A stretch of 64,000 nucleotides of DNA, taken from the NCBI GenBank assembly GCA_028752905.1, contig JAQNBH010000007.1:44939588-45003587 (forward strand), read 5' to 3'. The stretch comes from Cladorhizidae sp. MBARI D1340-BT2 (Eukaryota; Porifera; Demospongiae; Poecilosclerida; Cladorhizidae). Positions 1 through 11,100 of the stretch are shown piece after piece. The translations under genes were made by a program, and so were the position numbers. The first letter of the stretch is position 1. Each line of letters opens with the position of its first letter. The notes under the pieces were generated by a model. That model was not told where the DNA came from, did no database searches, and saw nothing but the letters and a program-made list of their open reading frames with translations.

Positions 1-582
1 TACTTTCCCAAACCCTTCGCTCAGCCACACCTTGCCCATTTGAATTAAGGTGAAGCTTGTGAGTAACTGATTTTCTCCCTCTGACCAAGCGGGCATCTTG
101 CAGCTGCTACTTTCTTGCACACTTACAAATAATCTGAAGCCATGGCAGGAACAGCCATGGCAGGGACACTCATATTTATATATCTGGCTGCAGATATATA
201 AATATGAGTGTCCCTGCTGTGGCTTCAGATATAAATATTTTCCACACAAATAGAGAGAACAGTGTTGGCAGAAGTTCAAATGGAAGTTATGAAACAGAGT
301 TCTTATAATAATGGCTGTGAGACTGGCACTGCTGCATATCTAACAAGAGGACCACAAGCTTCCCCATATCCACTCAAGGGACCACTCTCCACTGTGGTCC
401 TTGGACAGAACTCTCCAGGTGAGGACACTCACTTCTTTCGATCTCTTGGATACTTCCCCAACCCTTCGCTCAGCCACACCTTGCCCATTTGAATTAAGGT
501 GAAGCTTGTGAGTAACTGATTTTCTCCCTCTGACCAAGCGGGCATCTTGCAGCTGCTACTTTCTTGCACACTTACAAATAAA
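1..582. repeat. Direct repeat of about 130 bp flanking a palindrome
   Basis: Bases 1-133 and 451-582 are nearly identical (both hold TTCGCTCAGCCACACCTTGC and the tail CACTTACAAATAA). They flank the hairpin at 131-233. The intervening 234-450 shows no gene. The arrangement looks like a duplicated non-coding segment or the ends of a small element. Confidence 0.8.
131..233. repeat. Near-perfect hairpin (inverted repeat)
   Basis: Arms 161-186 and 191-216 are exact reverse complements (26 bp each, loop GCTG). Outer sequence (TCTGAAGCCATGGCAG on the left, GGCTTCAGAT on the right) extends the pairing, interrupted by a 15-bp duplication of AACAGCCATGGCAGG type on the left. It would fold into a strong cruciform or RNA hairpin. 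Confidence 0.85.
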
Positions 583-593
583 AGACTTCCTCT

Positions 594-1607
594 TAATAAT
601 GGTAATCTATCTCCCTCCCATAACGGTAATCTATCTCCCTCCCATCATGGTAATCTATCTCCCTCCCATCATAGTAATCTATCTCCCTCCCATCATGGTA
701 ATCTATCTCCCTCCCATCATGGTAATCTATCTCCGTCCATCATGGTAATCTATCTCCCTCCCATCATGGTAATCTATCTCCCTCCCATCATGGTAATCTA
801 TCTCCCTCCCATCATGGTAATCTATCTCCCTCCCATCATGGTAATCTATCTCCATCCATCATGGTAATCTATCTCCCTCCCATCATGGTAATCTATCTCC
901 CTCCCATAATGGTAATCTATCTCCCTCCCATCATGGTAATCTATCTCCCTCCCATAACGGTAATCTATCTCCCTCCCATCATGGTAATCTATCTCCCTCC
1001 CATCATGGTAATCTATCTCCCTCCCATCATGGTAATCTATCTCCATCCATCATGGTAATCTATCTCCCTCCCATCATGGTAATCTATCTCCCTCCCATAA
1101 TGGTAATCTATCTCCCTCCCATCATGGTAATCTATCTCCCTCCCATAACGGTAATCTATCTCCCTCCCATCATGGTAATCTATCTCCCTCCCATAATGGT
1201 AATCTATCTCCCTCCCATCATGGTAATCTATCTCCCTCCCATAACGGTATCTATCTCCCTCCCATCATGGTAATCTATCTCCCTCACATAATGGTAATCT
1301 ATCTCCCTCCCATAATGGTAATCTATCTCCCTCCCATCATGGTAATCTATCTCCCTCCCATAACGGTAATCTATCTCCCTCCCATAACGGTAATCTATCT
1401 CCCTCCCATCATGGTAATCTATCTCCCTCCCATCATGGTAATCTATCTCCCTCCCATCATGGTAATCTATCTCCCTCCCATCATGGTAATCTATCTCCCT
1501 CCCATAAGTAATCTATCTCCCTCCCATCATGGTAATCTATCTCCCTCCCATAATGGTAATCTATCTCCCTCCTATCATGGTAATCTATCTCCCTCCCATC
1601 ATGGTAA
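594..1607. repeat. 24-bp minisatellite, about 42 units
   Basis: Unit core GGTAATCTATCTCCCTCCCA followed by TCAT or TAAC/TAAT. A multiple-of-three period keeps an 8-residue frame (MVIYLPPI) open; this is a by-product and not a protein gene. Units differ mainly at the TCATGG/TAACGG position, and a few have small deletions. Confidence 0.95.
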
Positions 1608-2365
1608 GTGATTCCAAAGTCTCCCCATCAACCAACTATGAAATATCCACTCCGAACCCTTTTGCTAGTCAACAGCATGCATTTTACTCCACTTGGTATA
1701 AAGAGTTGTTTGGCTACACACTGCATAAAGATGGTGTCCTTTGCTTTTATGCTTTGTAGCCGACAAGAAGAACTTCACCTAATACTCAGAATAAAGATGA
1801 TGTGATTTGTAAGACTAGCTTCTCAAACAGGAAGAAAGCTTTAAAAGATATGGGGGGAATGCTTAGCATAGGTTGCAAATGAAAGGAAAGAGAGAGTAGA
1901 AAGATGCTGCAAGTTAGCTTTTCTTGGTATTTGTTTCCTTGCCAGACAAGGACTTTCTTTGAGAAGTACTTGCAGAGTTATGGAAGATGTGTAAATATGA
2001 TTCAGATTTTATTCAGTTTCTCAGAACATGAGGTGAAGATAATGCACACATTCTTGACTTCAAAAAGAGTTTACAAGCCCAGGCATCCACAAGGAAAAAG
2101 TATTTTGGCCTTACAAACCATTTGCAGTGAAATTTCTGGGCAATGGTATAGTTTTATGGTGGATGAATTTATCAAACATACAACAGATCATAATGCCTGA
2201 GGTGTGTAGCTGATGATCTGACTCTTCATGAAGTCTTAGAGCTGTGTAGCTTAGGGTTGACTAATGCAAATACAAAATAGTTTTGCTCCGAATGACTCAT
2301 TGGCGTCCAGTATTATGACTGTACAAGCAAAATGTCTGGCTTAAAATCTGGTGTTGTCTCCCAAA
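1608..2365. other. Spacer without recognisable gene
   Basis: Unique sequence. A 98-codon plus frame at 1,904-2,200 has no recognisable motif and no good splice or start context. I see no gene that can be supported. Confidence 0.5.
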
Positions 2366-2475
2366 TAATGGCTGAGGAACCCAGCCCCCCCATATACAAT
2401 GTTATAATGGCTGGGGAACCCAGGCCCCCCATATACAAAGCTATAATGGCTGAGGAACCATCTATATATGAAGCT
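2366..2475. repeat. Short tandem repeat, about 42 bp x 2.5
   Basis: Three diverged copies of TAATGGCTGAGGAACCCA followed by a C run and CATATACAA. It lies just before the 35-bp array. Confidence 0.7.
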
Positions 2476-2565
2476 AGGGACAGTGAGGAATGAAACTAGG
2501 GGGAGTGAGAAATGAAACTAGGGGCACATAAAATAAAAGTCCACAAAAGGTACTACGTTCTTTGG

Positions 2566-3150
2566 CATCCCATGCTTCAGTAGAATATCACTAGAGATGG
2601 CATCCCATGCTTCAGTAGAATATCACTAGAGATGGCATTCCGTGCTTCAGTAGAATATCACTAGAGATGGCATCCCATGCTTCAGTAGAATATCACTAGA
2701 GATGGCATTCCGTGCTTCAGTAGAATATCACTAGAGATGGCATTCCGTGCTTCAGTAGAATATCACTAGAGATGGCATCCCATGCTTCAGTAGAATATCA
2801 CTAGAGATGGCATTCCGTGCTTCAGTAGAATATCACTAGAGATGGCATTCCGTGCTTCAGTAGAATATCACTAGAGATGGCATCCCATGCTTCAGTAGAC
2901 TATCACTAGAGATGGCATCCCATGCTTCAGTAGAATATCACTAGAGATGGCATCCCATGCTTCAGTAGAATATCACTAGAGATGGCATTCCGTGCTTCAG
3001 TAGAATATCACTAGAGATGGCATCCCATGCTTCAGTAGACTATCACTAGAGATGGCATCCCATGCTTCAGTAGAATATCACTAGAGATGGCATCCCGTGC
3101 TTCAGTAGAATATCACTAGAGATGGCATCCCATGCTTCAGTAGAATATGA
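2566..3150. repeat. 35-bp minisatellite, about 17 units
   Basis: Unit core GAGATGGCATCCCATGCTTC then AGTAGAATATCACTA, with two main versions (CATCCCATG and CATTCCGTG) that alternate irregularly. Its right edge runs directly into the reading frame of the LINE relic, and one unit's worth of sequence is continuous with that frame. Confidence 0.95.
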
Positions 3151-3705
3151 TGGGAAGCAGGCTGTGCTGCAGGAGACTGGCCAAGTCTGCCACCCCAGAA
3201 TGAGAGAGCAACCCCAATCTCAAGGTACTGAACTGCACTAAACCAAGAGGGGAGGATATGCCGAATTAGATTGGCATCGGCAGAAGCCAAAAAGGCAGAG
3301 GGAGCAAGATGAACCACACTCCTAATTCCAATTCCCCCATGATTCACTGGGAGGGTGGCCTGTAGCCAAGAAGAGTTATTGTTCTGAAAATCCATGTTGG
3401 AGATGCTGAGGATTGACTTGAGAAAGTGATCATAAGCTGGGAGATGACTGGAAGAGAAACAGGGAGCCGAGCAAAGAATGTGCATCATATTAGGGATTAT
3501 AAATGAGTGACACAACGTGAGCATCATGTGAGCATCATGTGAGCATCATGTGAATGCAAGTGACAAAGTCTATCATCCATCAACTGCAGTAGCTCTGCCT
3601 CTCCCTTACACAAGCATTCACTGATTGTAAACCTTCAATAGGAGAGGCCAAGCGGGTGGGTTAATAATGCCTCCAGTACGAGCAACAAAGACAATCCCTC
3701 TAGAG
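3151..3705 (-). pseudogene. LINE (non-LTR retrotransposon) reverse transcriptase, C-terminal relic
   Basis: On the minus strand the frame from about 3,527 reads LCHSFIIPNMMHILCSAPCF, later WLQATLPVNHGGIGIRS and LAPSAFLASA. These are the conserved post-catalytic motifs (polymerase thumb and after) of a LINE reverse transcriptase family common in sponges and cnidarians. Upstream sequence to 3,640 in a shifted frame reads LMDDRLCHLHSHD-like residues that precede this motif in the family, so the copy has frameshifts and stops. It is not functional. Its missing 5' part is the fragment at 6,120-6,290; the two are separated by the hAT element at 3,706-6,119. An 11-bp repeat (GAGCATCATGT, about four copies, 3,516-3,556) lies inside it. 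Confidence 0.85.
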
Positions 3706-6119
3706 CGGTGGTTCCCAACCTTTTTGGAACCATTACCCAAATCACCCTACCCTCCCTGCTCCATTACCCATACTTGTGCCATAAAAAATAATTTTATGAA
3801 TTTTTATTTGGCTGTATAGCTAATTGTGTTAGTAAGTATTAGTAGTCAGTTAGTTGGTCATTACAAAACTAATCACATCAATGAGATGGTTGAGTTTGCA
3901 TTTTGTTAGCCAAGTATATATTCAATACGTGGTTTTTTAGAACTGAGAGCATCATTTCACGTCTCCAACTGGTTCCATTTCTTGGTTTCCATTCCCATGA
4001 TGGAAAAGCCTCGCACACATTGGGGAGTGGTCAAGGAAGTCAGGATCTTTAGAGCCTGTCTCACCAAGGTTGGTGTGGCAGAAGGTTTCCAGGTCCTTGT
4101 TCTGGAATTCCAGCTTCCAAGCCTCATGCTGCACTCTCAGAGTTATCTACTCCTCTTTTGCTGGAAAGACTTTCATCAACCTCATCCTCATCAGCCACAA
4201 AAGGCTGCTGGCACCACTGAAGGCAGGAGGTGTCCAGATCAGGGAAGTATTTCTCCATCTTTCTGACCAATTTGTCCAAGTGGGCCTGGATGTCTGCTTT
4301 CAAAATTTCTAGGATATCTTGACCACGCTCGCTCTCATCAACAAACTTGTCAAGTGTGGGGAACTGTGCCACTATACCCTTTGCAACTCTCTTGCTCACA
4401 ATTTAGCTTTCCGATAAATGCAGAAATGGCTTGTTTTGCATCTATGATTGTCAACCTTCCCTCCTGAAGTGCCAAGTTTCCTCTGTAGAGTTCATTGAAG
4501 ATGTCGCCCAAATAGCACAGACGGAAAAGCCATTCATGGTCAGAAAAGAGGTGTGCCAAGTCGGATCCTTTTTTCTGCAAAAATAGTTGCACTGCCTCCT
4601 GAAGCTATTCACAACCTTCACAACCTTGCCTTGAGACAGGCACCTTACTTCGGTGTGGTAGAGAAGCACTTCATACTTCTCGCCCATCTCTTTGCCAATT
4701 CTTTGAGCACAAGGCTGTTGAAGTCTTTGGCTTTTCGAAGTGAACAACATTAACAAGTTGGCCAGATATGCTTTCAAGGCATCTGGGAGTGTCTTGGATG
4801 CAAGTGTATATCAGTGAATGCTGCAATGAGTGATATCTGCATTTTGTCTTTGAACAGAGCCTCTGAACCCCGCGATTACCACCCATCATAGCAGGGGCAC
4901 CGAACAGACACCTGTTGAACACTGTTCCAAGCCAATCCATTTTTCTCGAGGAAGCCACTGACTATGCTGAACATATCCCTTTAGTCATCGTAGCAAGAAT
5001 CTCACATTGGAAGAAAAAACTCCTCCTTCACATCCGAGCAGTGAATATAATGAGTGAGATAGTGCAGCTGCCCACACACCCATGGACTCGTCAAATTGCA
5101 GAGACAATTTGTCATATGGACTGGTCTTGACTTCTTCCACTACTTGTGCCAGTATATCCACAGCCATCTCATCGATCCTATGATGTCAAATTGTATTGTT
5201 TTGAAACTGATATAGAACTGAGATTCTTAGCCTGCTCTTCACCACATGCTTTGGCAACCATCACTCGTGCACATGGCATGACCAGATTTTCAGCAATCGT
5301 GTGCCCCTTCTGCTGCTGTGCAACTTGTGGGCACTTCATAGGAAGCTTCAAGAGCGGCAAGAAGATCTTTTGCTGCAGTGCCATTGCCAGTGTTTCCTAA
5401 TTGAATACCCCTCAACTGCTTTGCCTTGTGTTTGAAGTAGGCTAGGTCTTTGTTATGGAGGTCAGGATGACATTTCAGCAGATGGTTTTGCTGGCTTCAG
5501 CTTCCATTGATCAGAACCTTGCTATAGATAGCACACTGTGGTCGGTCTTCACCCTTCGAGGGCAAATTGAGAAATCCATGAACAAGAAAAGCATCCGAGT
5601 AAGTTCGCTTCTTGCTCATAACAACTTTTGTATCCGTGGAAAAAATAATAAATCCTTTTGAGAAGTTTGCTCTCACACTCAGTCTGCTGGCAACGTAGAA
5701 CACACTCAAGCGATGGGGCCAAAATAATTTTTTAACCAGAAAAACATTAACTGACTGATAACTTGAAGTGTAGAAAAGTTCTTGACTGTATTCAGTACGC
5801 AGATCACATATGTACACACAAACTAAATGATCTATATAATTCAAGGTGAAGATAAGTAAGTACACCTGGCTGCTTATACATAAGAATGACATCACCTGTT
5901 CATCTATCACAGTAAAGGTTTAAGCAGTTATCTTAAACCGAATCTAGAAATTTCTAAATTACAATACTCACTAAAGAATATCATTACATCAGCTGACCTA
6001 ACATTTGTAAGTCAGGCACAAAACACAAATAGCAAAAAAAAATCCACCAGTCAGCATTGCTACATTATATTGGCTAATTATCCCCAGGGGGTAATTTACC
6101 CCTTTGTTGGGAACAAATT
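3706..6119 (-). mobile_element. hAT-superfamily DNA transposon, degenerate
   Basis: Flanked by a perfect 8-bp target duplication CTCTAGAG (3,698-3,705 and 6,120-6,127), the length expected for hAT elements. The ends form short inverted repeats: GGTTCCCAACC near the left end and GTTGGGAAC near the right end. Inside is a broken transposase on the minus strand. Sequence on either side is the two halves of one LINE, so this element inserted into that LINE. The right terminal repeat is less well conserved than the left. Confidence 0.85.
3952..5640 (-). pseudogene. hAT transposase relic (ZBED5/SCND3-like)
   Basis: Read from 5,640 downwards across several frames. The N-terminal part has SKKRTYSDAFLVHGFLNL and QCAIYSKVL, a degenerate BED-type zinc finger in which the second cysteine is lost. 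Next comes ENLVMPCARVMVAKACGEEQ, then KLSLQFDESMGVWAA (catalytic-core region), then EKYEVLLYHTEVRCLSQGKV (the LHTEVRWLSRGKVL motif of domesticated vertebrate relatives, with W changed to C). Further on are FLQKKGSDLAHLFSDHEWLF and AQFPTLDKFVDESE. The order matches ZBED5/SCND3/ZMYM6-type proteins. At least five frame changes or stops break it, so no active protein is possible. The family catalyses cut-and-paste transposition; this copy is dead. Confidence 0.9.
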
Positions 6120-6290
6120 CTCTAGAGGTATGATCCTTGCAGATCAGTTCAGTCCTCTCTCTGTTCATCTCAAGGGCCAGAGAACCTGCTTCAACCGCAA
6201 TGGTCCTGAGATCATGAAATACATCTTCACAGTTACCTCCCAGAGTTCCATCATCCAGATAGAGATAGAACTGCAGAAAACTTGGGCAAG
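6120..6290 (-). pseudogene. LINE reverse transcriptase, catalytic-motif fragment
   Basis: The minus frame reads FLQFYLYLDDGTLGG, then EDVFHDLRTI and LICKD. YLDD with GTLGG is the catalytic aspartate motif of the same LINE family as the 3,151-3,705 fragment. The fragment ends at the hAT target duplication; the frame beyond it belongs to the transposon. Its 5' side stops near 6,290, close to a family A repeat copy. Confidence 0.8.
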
Positions 6291-6334
6291 CAGGTTTTGA
6301 GGGACCCAACTTTGACTGCCTACCTTGGGTATGG

Positions 6335-6525
6335 TCGTATCTATATATCATACAGTATGAAACAATTTTTAGTATAGATCTATCTTTTGAGCTACATATC
6401 AAATTCATAGAGTAAAGTATGAAGAATCTATGGAGCTCCCAAGTTATAGCTACACGAGTTTTTTTATTTTTAAATTAACACTTGGTAAAAATATGGTATA
6501 GATCGTCCCCCTCAAGGTATTGTTT
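6335..6525 (-). repeat. Family A dispersed repeat, copy 1 (reverse)
   Basis: Diverged copy: TAGATCTATCTTTTGAGCTA, then ATCTATGGAGCTCC and a C-run (GTCCCCCTC). It matches the better copies at 13.3, 40.3, 40.7, 44.6 and 48.4 kb. Confidence 0.7.
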
Positions 6526-6539
6526 CTCTCTCTCCATCA

Positions 6540-7885
6540 CATCACTCATGCCTTGGTTATTTATAGATTCACTCAGCAATGCCTTGGTTATTTATAGATG
6601 CACTCAGCAATGCCTTGGTTATTTATAGATGCACTCAGCAATGCCTTGGTTATTTATAGATGCACTCAGCAATGCCTTGGTTATTTATAGATCCATATAG
6701 CAGTGCCTTGGTTATTTATAGATCCATATATATAGCAGTGCCTTGGTTATATATAGATGCACAAACTGCAATGCCTTGGTTATTTATAGATGTACACAGC
6801 AATGCCTTGGTTATTTATTAGATGCATGCAGCAATGCCTTGGTTATTTATAGATGTACACAGCAATGCCTTGGTTATTTATAGATCCATATAGCAGTGCC
6901 TTGGTTATTTATAGATCCATATATATAGCAGTGCCTTGGTTATATATAGATGCACAAACTGCAATGCCTTGGTTATTTATAGATGTACACAGCAATGCCT
7001 TGGTTATTTATTAGATGCATGCAGCAATGCCTTGGTTATTTATAGATGTACACAGCAATGCCTTGGTTATTTATAGATGCATATAGCAATGCCTTGGTTA
7101 TTTATAGATGTACACAGCAATGCCTTGGTTATTTATAGATGTACACAGCAATGCCTTGGTTATTTATAGATGCACACAGCAATGCCTCAAGTGGTTATTT
7201 ATAGATGTACACAGCAATGCCTTGGTTATTTATAGATCCATATAGCAGTGCCTTGGTTATTTATAGATCCATATATATAGCAGTGTTGCACAAACTGCAA
7301 TGCCTTGGTTATTTATAGATGTACACAGCAATGCCTTGGTTATTTATAGATGCATGCAGCAATGCCTTGGTTATTTATAGATGTACACAGCAATGCCTTG
7401 GTTATTTATAGATGTACACAGCAATGCCTTGGTTATTTATAGATGTACACAGCTGGTTATTTATAGATTGCATATAGCAATGCCTTGGTTATTTATAGAT
7501 GCACACAGCAATGCCTTGGTTATTTATAGATGTACACAGCAATGCCTTGGTTATTTATAGATGCATGCAGCAATGCCTTGGTTATTTATAGATGTACACA
7601 GCAATGCCTTGGTTATTTATAGATGCATATAGCAATGCCTTGGTTATTTATAGATGTACACAGCAATGCCTTGGTTATTTATAGATATACACAGCAATGC
7701 CTTGGTTATTTATAGATTGCATATAGCATAGATTGCATATAGCAATGCCTTGGTTATTTATAGATGCACACAGCAATGCCTTGGTTATTTATAGATGCAC
7801 ACAGCAATGCCTCAAGTGGTTATTTATAGATGTACACAGCAATGCCTTGGTTATTTATAGATGCATGTAGCATGTGCAGCAATTC
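6540..7885. repeat. 31-bp minisatellite, about 43 units
   Basis: Core GCAATGCCTTGGTTATTTAT then AGATGTACACA. Variants (GATCCATATA, GATGCATGCA, GATGCACAAACT) recur in the same order at about 6.68-6.85, 6.88-7.03 and 7.22-7.35 kb, showing multi-unit duplication. It lies downstream of the stop codon of the Rab GEF gene. Confidence 0.95.
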
Positions 7886-8070
7886 AAACGCTTCCACCCA
7901 CTTCCCAGCGAGGAGTTGGTTCACTCTCTAATTATGTGAAGAATATAGAAAACACAACTTTCATAAAAACCAGACAATGAAGTGTTTTCATGGGAAGCTG
8001 CTGGTGCACGTACATACAAATATATTTACATCTAACAAGTGGGCGTGGCAGATTGTTCCTGGTGGAGCCG

Positions 8071-8153
8071 TTAGTCGTCTGGAAGTTCCAGACTGAGTCT
8101 AGCCAAGTTCATCATCGCCCGCAGTCTTGCCACTTGCCAATACAGTTGCCGAG
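8071..8153 (-). CDS. RAB3IP: Rab GEF terminal exon
   Basis: 83 bp. Two bases complete the split codon (A), then RQLYWQVARLRAMMNLARLS and seven more codons before TAA at 8,073-8,071. It aligns with the FWEVMQLRKEMSLAKLG tail of Rabin8. The acceptor is TGTGTGTGTAG|CT, where a TG run replaces the usual pyrimidine tract. Confidence 0.93.
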
Positions 8154-11100
8154 CTACACACACACACATACACACATGTTATACATACTCACATATTATA
8201 TAATACACATATTATATGTACACATTATATACACACATATATTCAAATATATTATATACATACATATTATTATGATATATACATATTATTATAATTATAC
8301 ACACATATATTCAAATATATTATATACATACATATTATTATGATATATACATATATTATTATATACACACATATATTCAAATATATTATATACATACATA
8401 TTATTATGATATATACATATATTATTATATACACACATATATTCAAATATATTATATACATACATATTATTATGATATATACATATATTATTATATACAC
8501 ACATAATTATATTCAAATACATACATATTATTATATACATGCATATATATATATATCTGTCATTATAAACACACCAACAACTGCCTGCAGCCCTGCATGT
8601 ACATGGCATGCCCTACATGTACATGGCATGCCCTGCATGTACATGGCATTCCCTGCATGTACATGGCATGCCCTACATGTACATGACATGCCATACATGT
8701 ACACGGCATGCCCTACATGTACATGGCATGGCACACACACACACGCATCATTAACTTGGATTGACAGGGTAAGAAATGCAACTGTATCCCTCAGGCTGAG
8801 CTGGCCACACATTTCAAATAGGCTGCCATAGCTGCCTATTTGACTAGAGCAAACTAGATCTGACCTGAAGTTGTATGACTTTACAGTTATATATATATAT
8901 ATATACAATATAGTATGTACACTATATATATAATACTATATACAAAATATAATATACAATATAGACTGTAAAAACACATTTATACAAACAGCACTCTTAT
9001 GGCTTCAGCATATTTCAAAATGGCGGATACCTACTCCAACTACACAACAAAATCAGTTTACGTAGCAACTAAAAGCTTCTTACCTGCAGTCCTAATTAAC
9101 CTGCAGTCCTAATTAATAGGGTTGGTCATCATTAGCACCTACACATAGCAACTAAAAGCTGCAGTCCTAATTAATAGGGTTGGTCATCATTAGTGGATTT
9201 TAGCTCTGCCAGTTGACTGGCTTCCAAGTGCTAATGATGACCAACCCTATTAATTAGGACTGCAGCTAAGAAGCTTTTAGTTGCTATGTGCAGGTGCTAA
9301 TGATGACCAACCCTATTAATTAGGACTGCAGCTAAGAAGCTTTTAGTTGCTATGTGCAGGTGCTAATGATGACCAACCCTATTAATTAGGACTGCAGCTA
9401 AGAAGCTTTTAGTTGCTATGTGCAGGTGCATGAAAACCGAATTCATCTTCAAGGGTATCTACTTTATATCTAGGACCTGCATGTACATGCACCTGTTCTG
9501 TCCTAGCTTGGATAAGATAAAGGAGAGATAAAGGAGACACTCTTGCTGGAGTCACAAGACCTCAGACTCCACAGAGCCTGGACTAAGATAAAGGAGACAT
9601 TCTTGCTGGAGTCTCAGAACCTCAGACTCCACAGAGCCTGGACTAAGATAAAGGAGACATTCTTGCTGGAGTCTCAGGACCTCAGACTCCACAGAGCCTG
9701 GACTAAGATAAAGGAGACACTCTTGCTGGAGTCACAAGACCTCAGACTCCACAGAGCCTGGACTAAGATAAAGGAGACACTCTTGCTGGAGTCACAGAAC
9801 CTCAAGACTCCACAGAGCCTGGACTAAGATAAAGGAGACACTCTTGCTGGAGTCTCAGAACCTCAGACTCCACAGAGCCTGGACTAAGATAAAGGAGACA
9901 CTCTTGCTGGAGTCACAGAACCTCAGACTCCACAGAGCCTGGACTAAGATAAAGGAGACACTCTTGCTGGAGTCACAGAACCTCAGACTCCACAGAGCCT
10001 GGACTAAGATAAAGGAGACACTCTTGCTGGAGTCTCAGAACCTCAGACTCCACAGAGCCTGGACTAAGATAAAGGAGACACTCTTGCTGGAGTCTCAGAA
10101 CCTCAGACTCCACAGAGCCTGGACTAAGATAAAGGAGACACTCTTGCTGGAGTCTCAGAACCTCAGACTCCACAGAGCCCGGACTAAGATAAAGGAGACA
10201 TTCTTGCTGGAGTCACAGGACCTCAGACTCCACAGAGCCTGGACTAAGATAAAGGAGACACTCTTGCTGGAGTCACAGAACCTCAGAATCCACAGAGCCT
10301 GGACTAAGATAAAGGAGACATTCTTGCTGGAGTCTCAGAACCTCAGACTCCACAGAGCCTGGACTAAGATAAAGGAGACACTCTTGCTGGAGTCTCAGAA
10401 CCTCAGACTCCACAGAGCCTGGACTAAGATAACGGAGACACTCTTGCTGGAGTCACAGGACCTCAGACTCCACAGAGCCTGGACTAAGATAAAGGAGACA
10501 CTCTTGCTGGAGTCTCAGAACCTCAGACTCCACAGAGCCTGGACTAAGATAAAGGAGACACTCTTGCTGGAGTCACAGGACCTCAGACTCCACAGAGCCT
10601 GGACTAAGATAAAGGAGACACTCTTGCTGGAGTCACAGGACCTCAGACTCCACAGAGCCTGGACTAAGATAAAGGAGACACTCTTGCTGGAGTCACAGAA
10701 CCTCAGACTCCACAGAGCCTGGACTAAGATAAAGGAGACACTCTTGCTGGAGTCTCAGAACCTCAGACTCCACAGAGCCTGGACTAAGATAAAGGAGACA
10801 CTCTTGCTGGAGTCACAGGACCTCAGACTCCACAGAGCCTGGACTAAGATAAAGAGACATTCTTGCTGGAGTCTCAGAACTTCAGACTCCACAGAGCCTG
10901 GACTAAGATAAAGGAGACACTCTTGCTGGAGTCACAGAACCTCAGACTCCACAGAGCCTGGACTAAGATAAAGGAGACACTCTTGCTGGAGTCACAGAAC
11001 CTCAGACTCCACAGAGCCTGGACTAAGATAAAGGAGACATTCTTGCTGGAGTCTCAGGACCTCAGACTCCACAGAGCCTGGACTAAGATAAAGGAGACAT

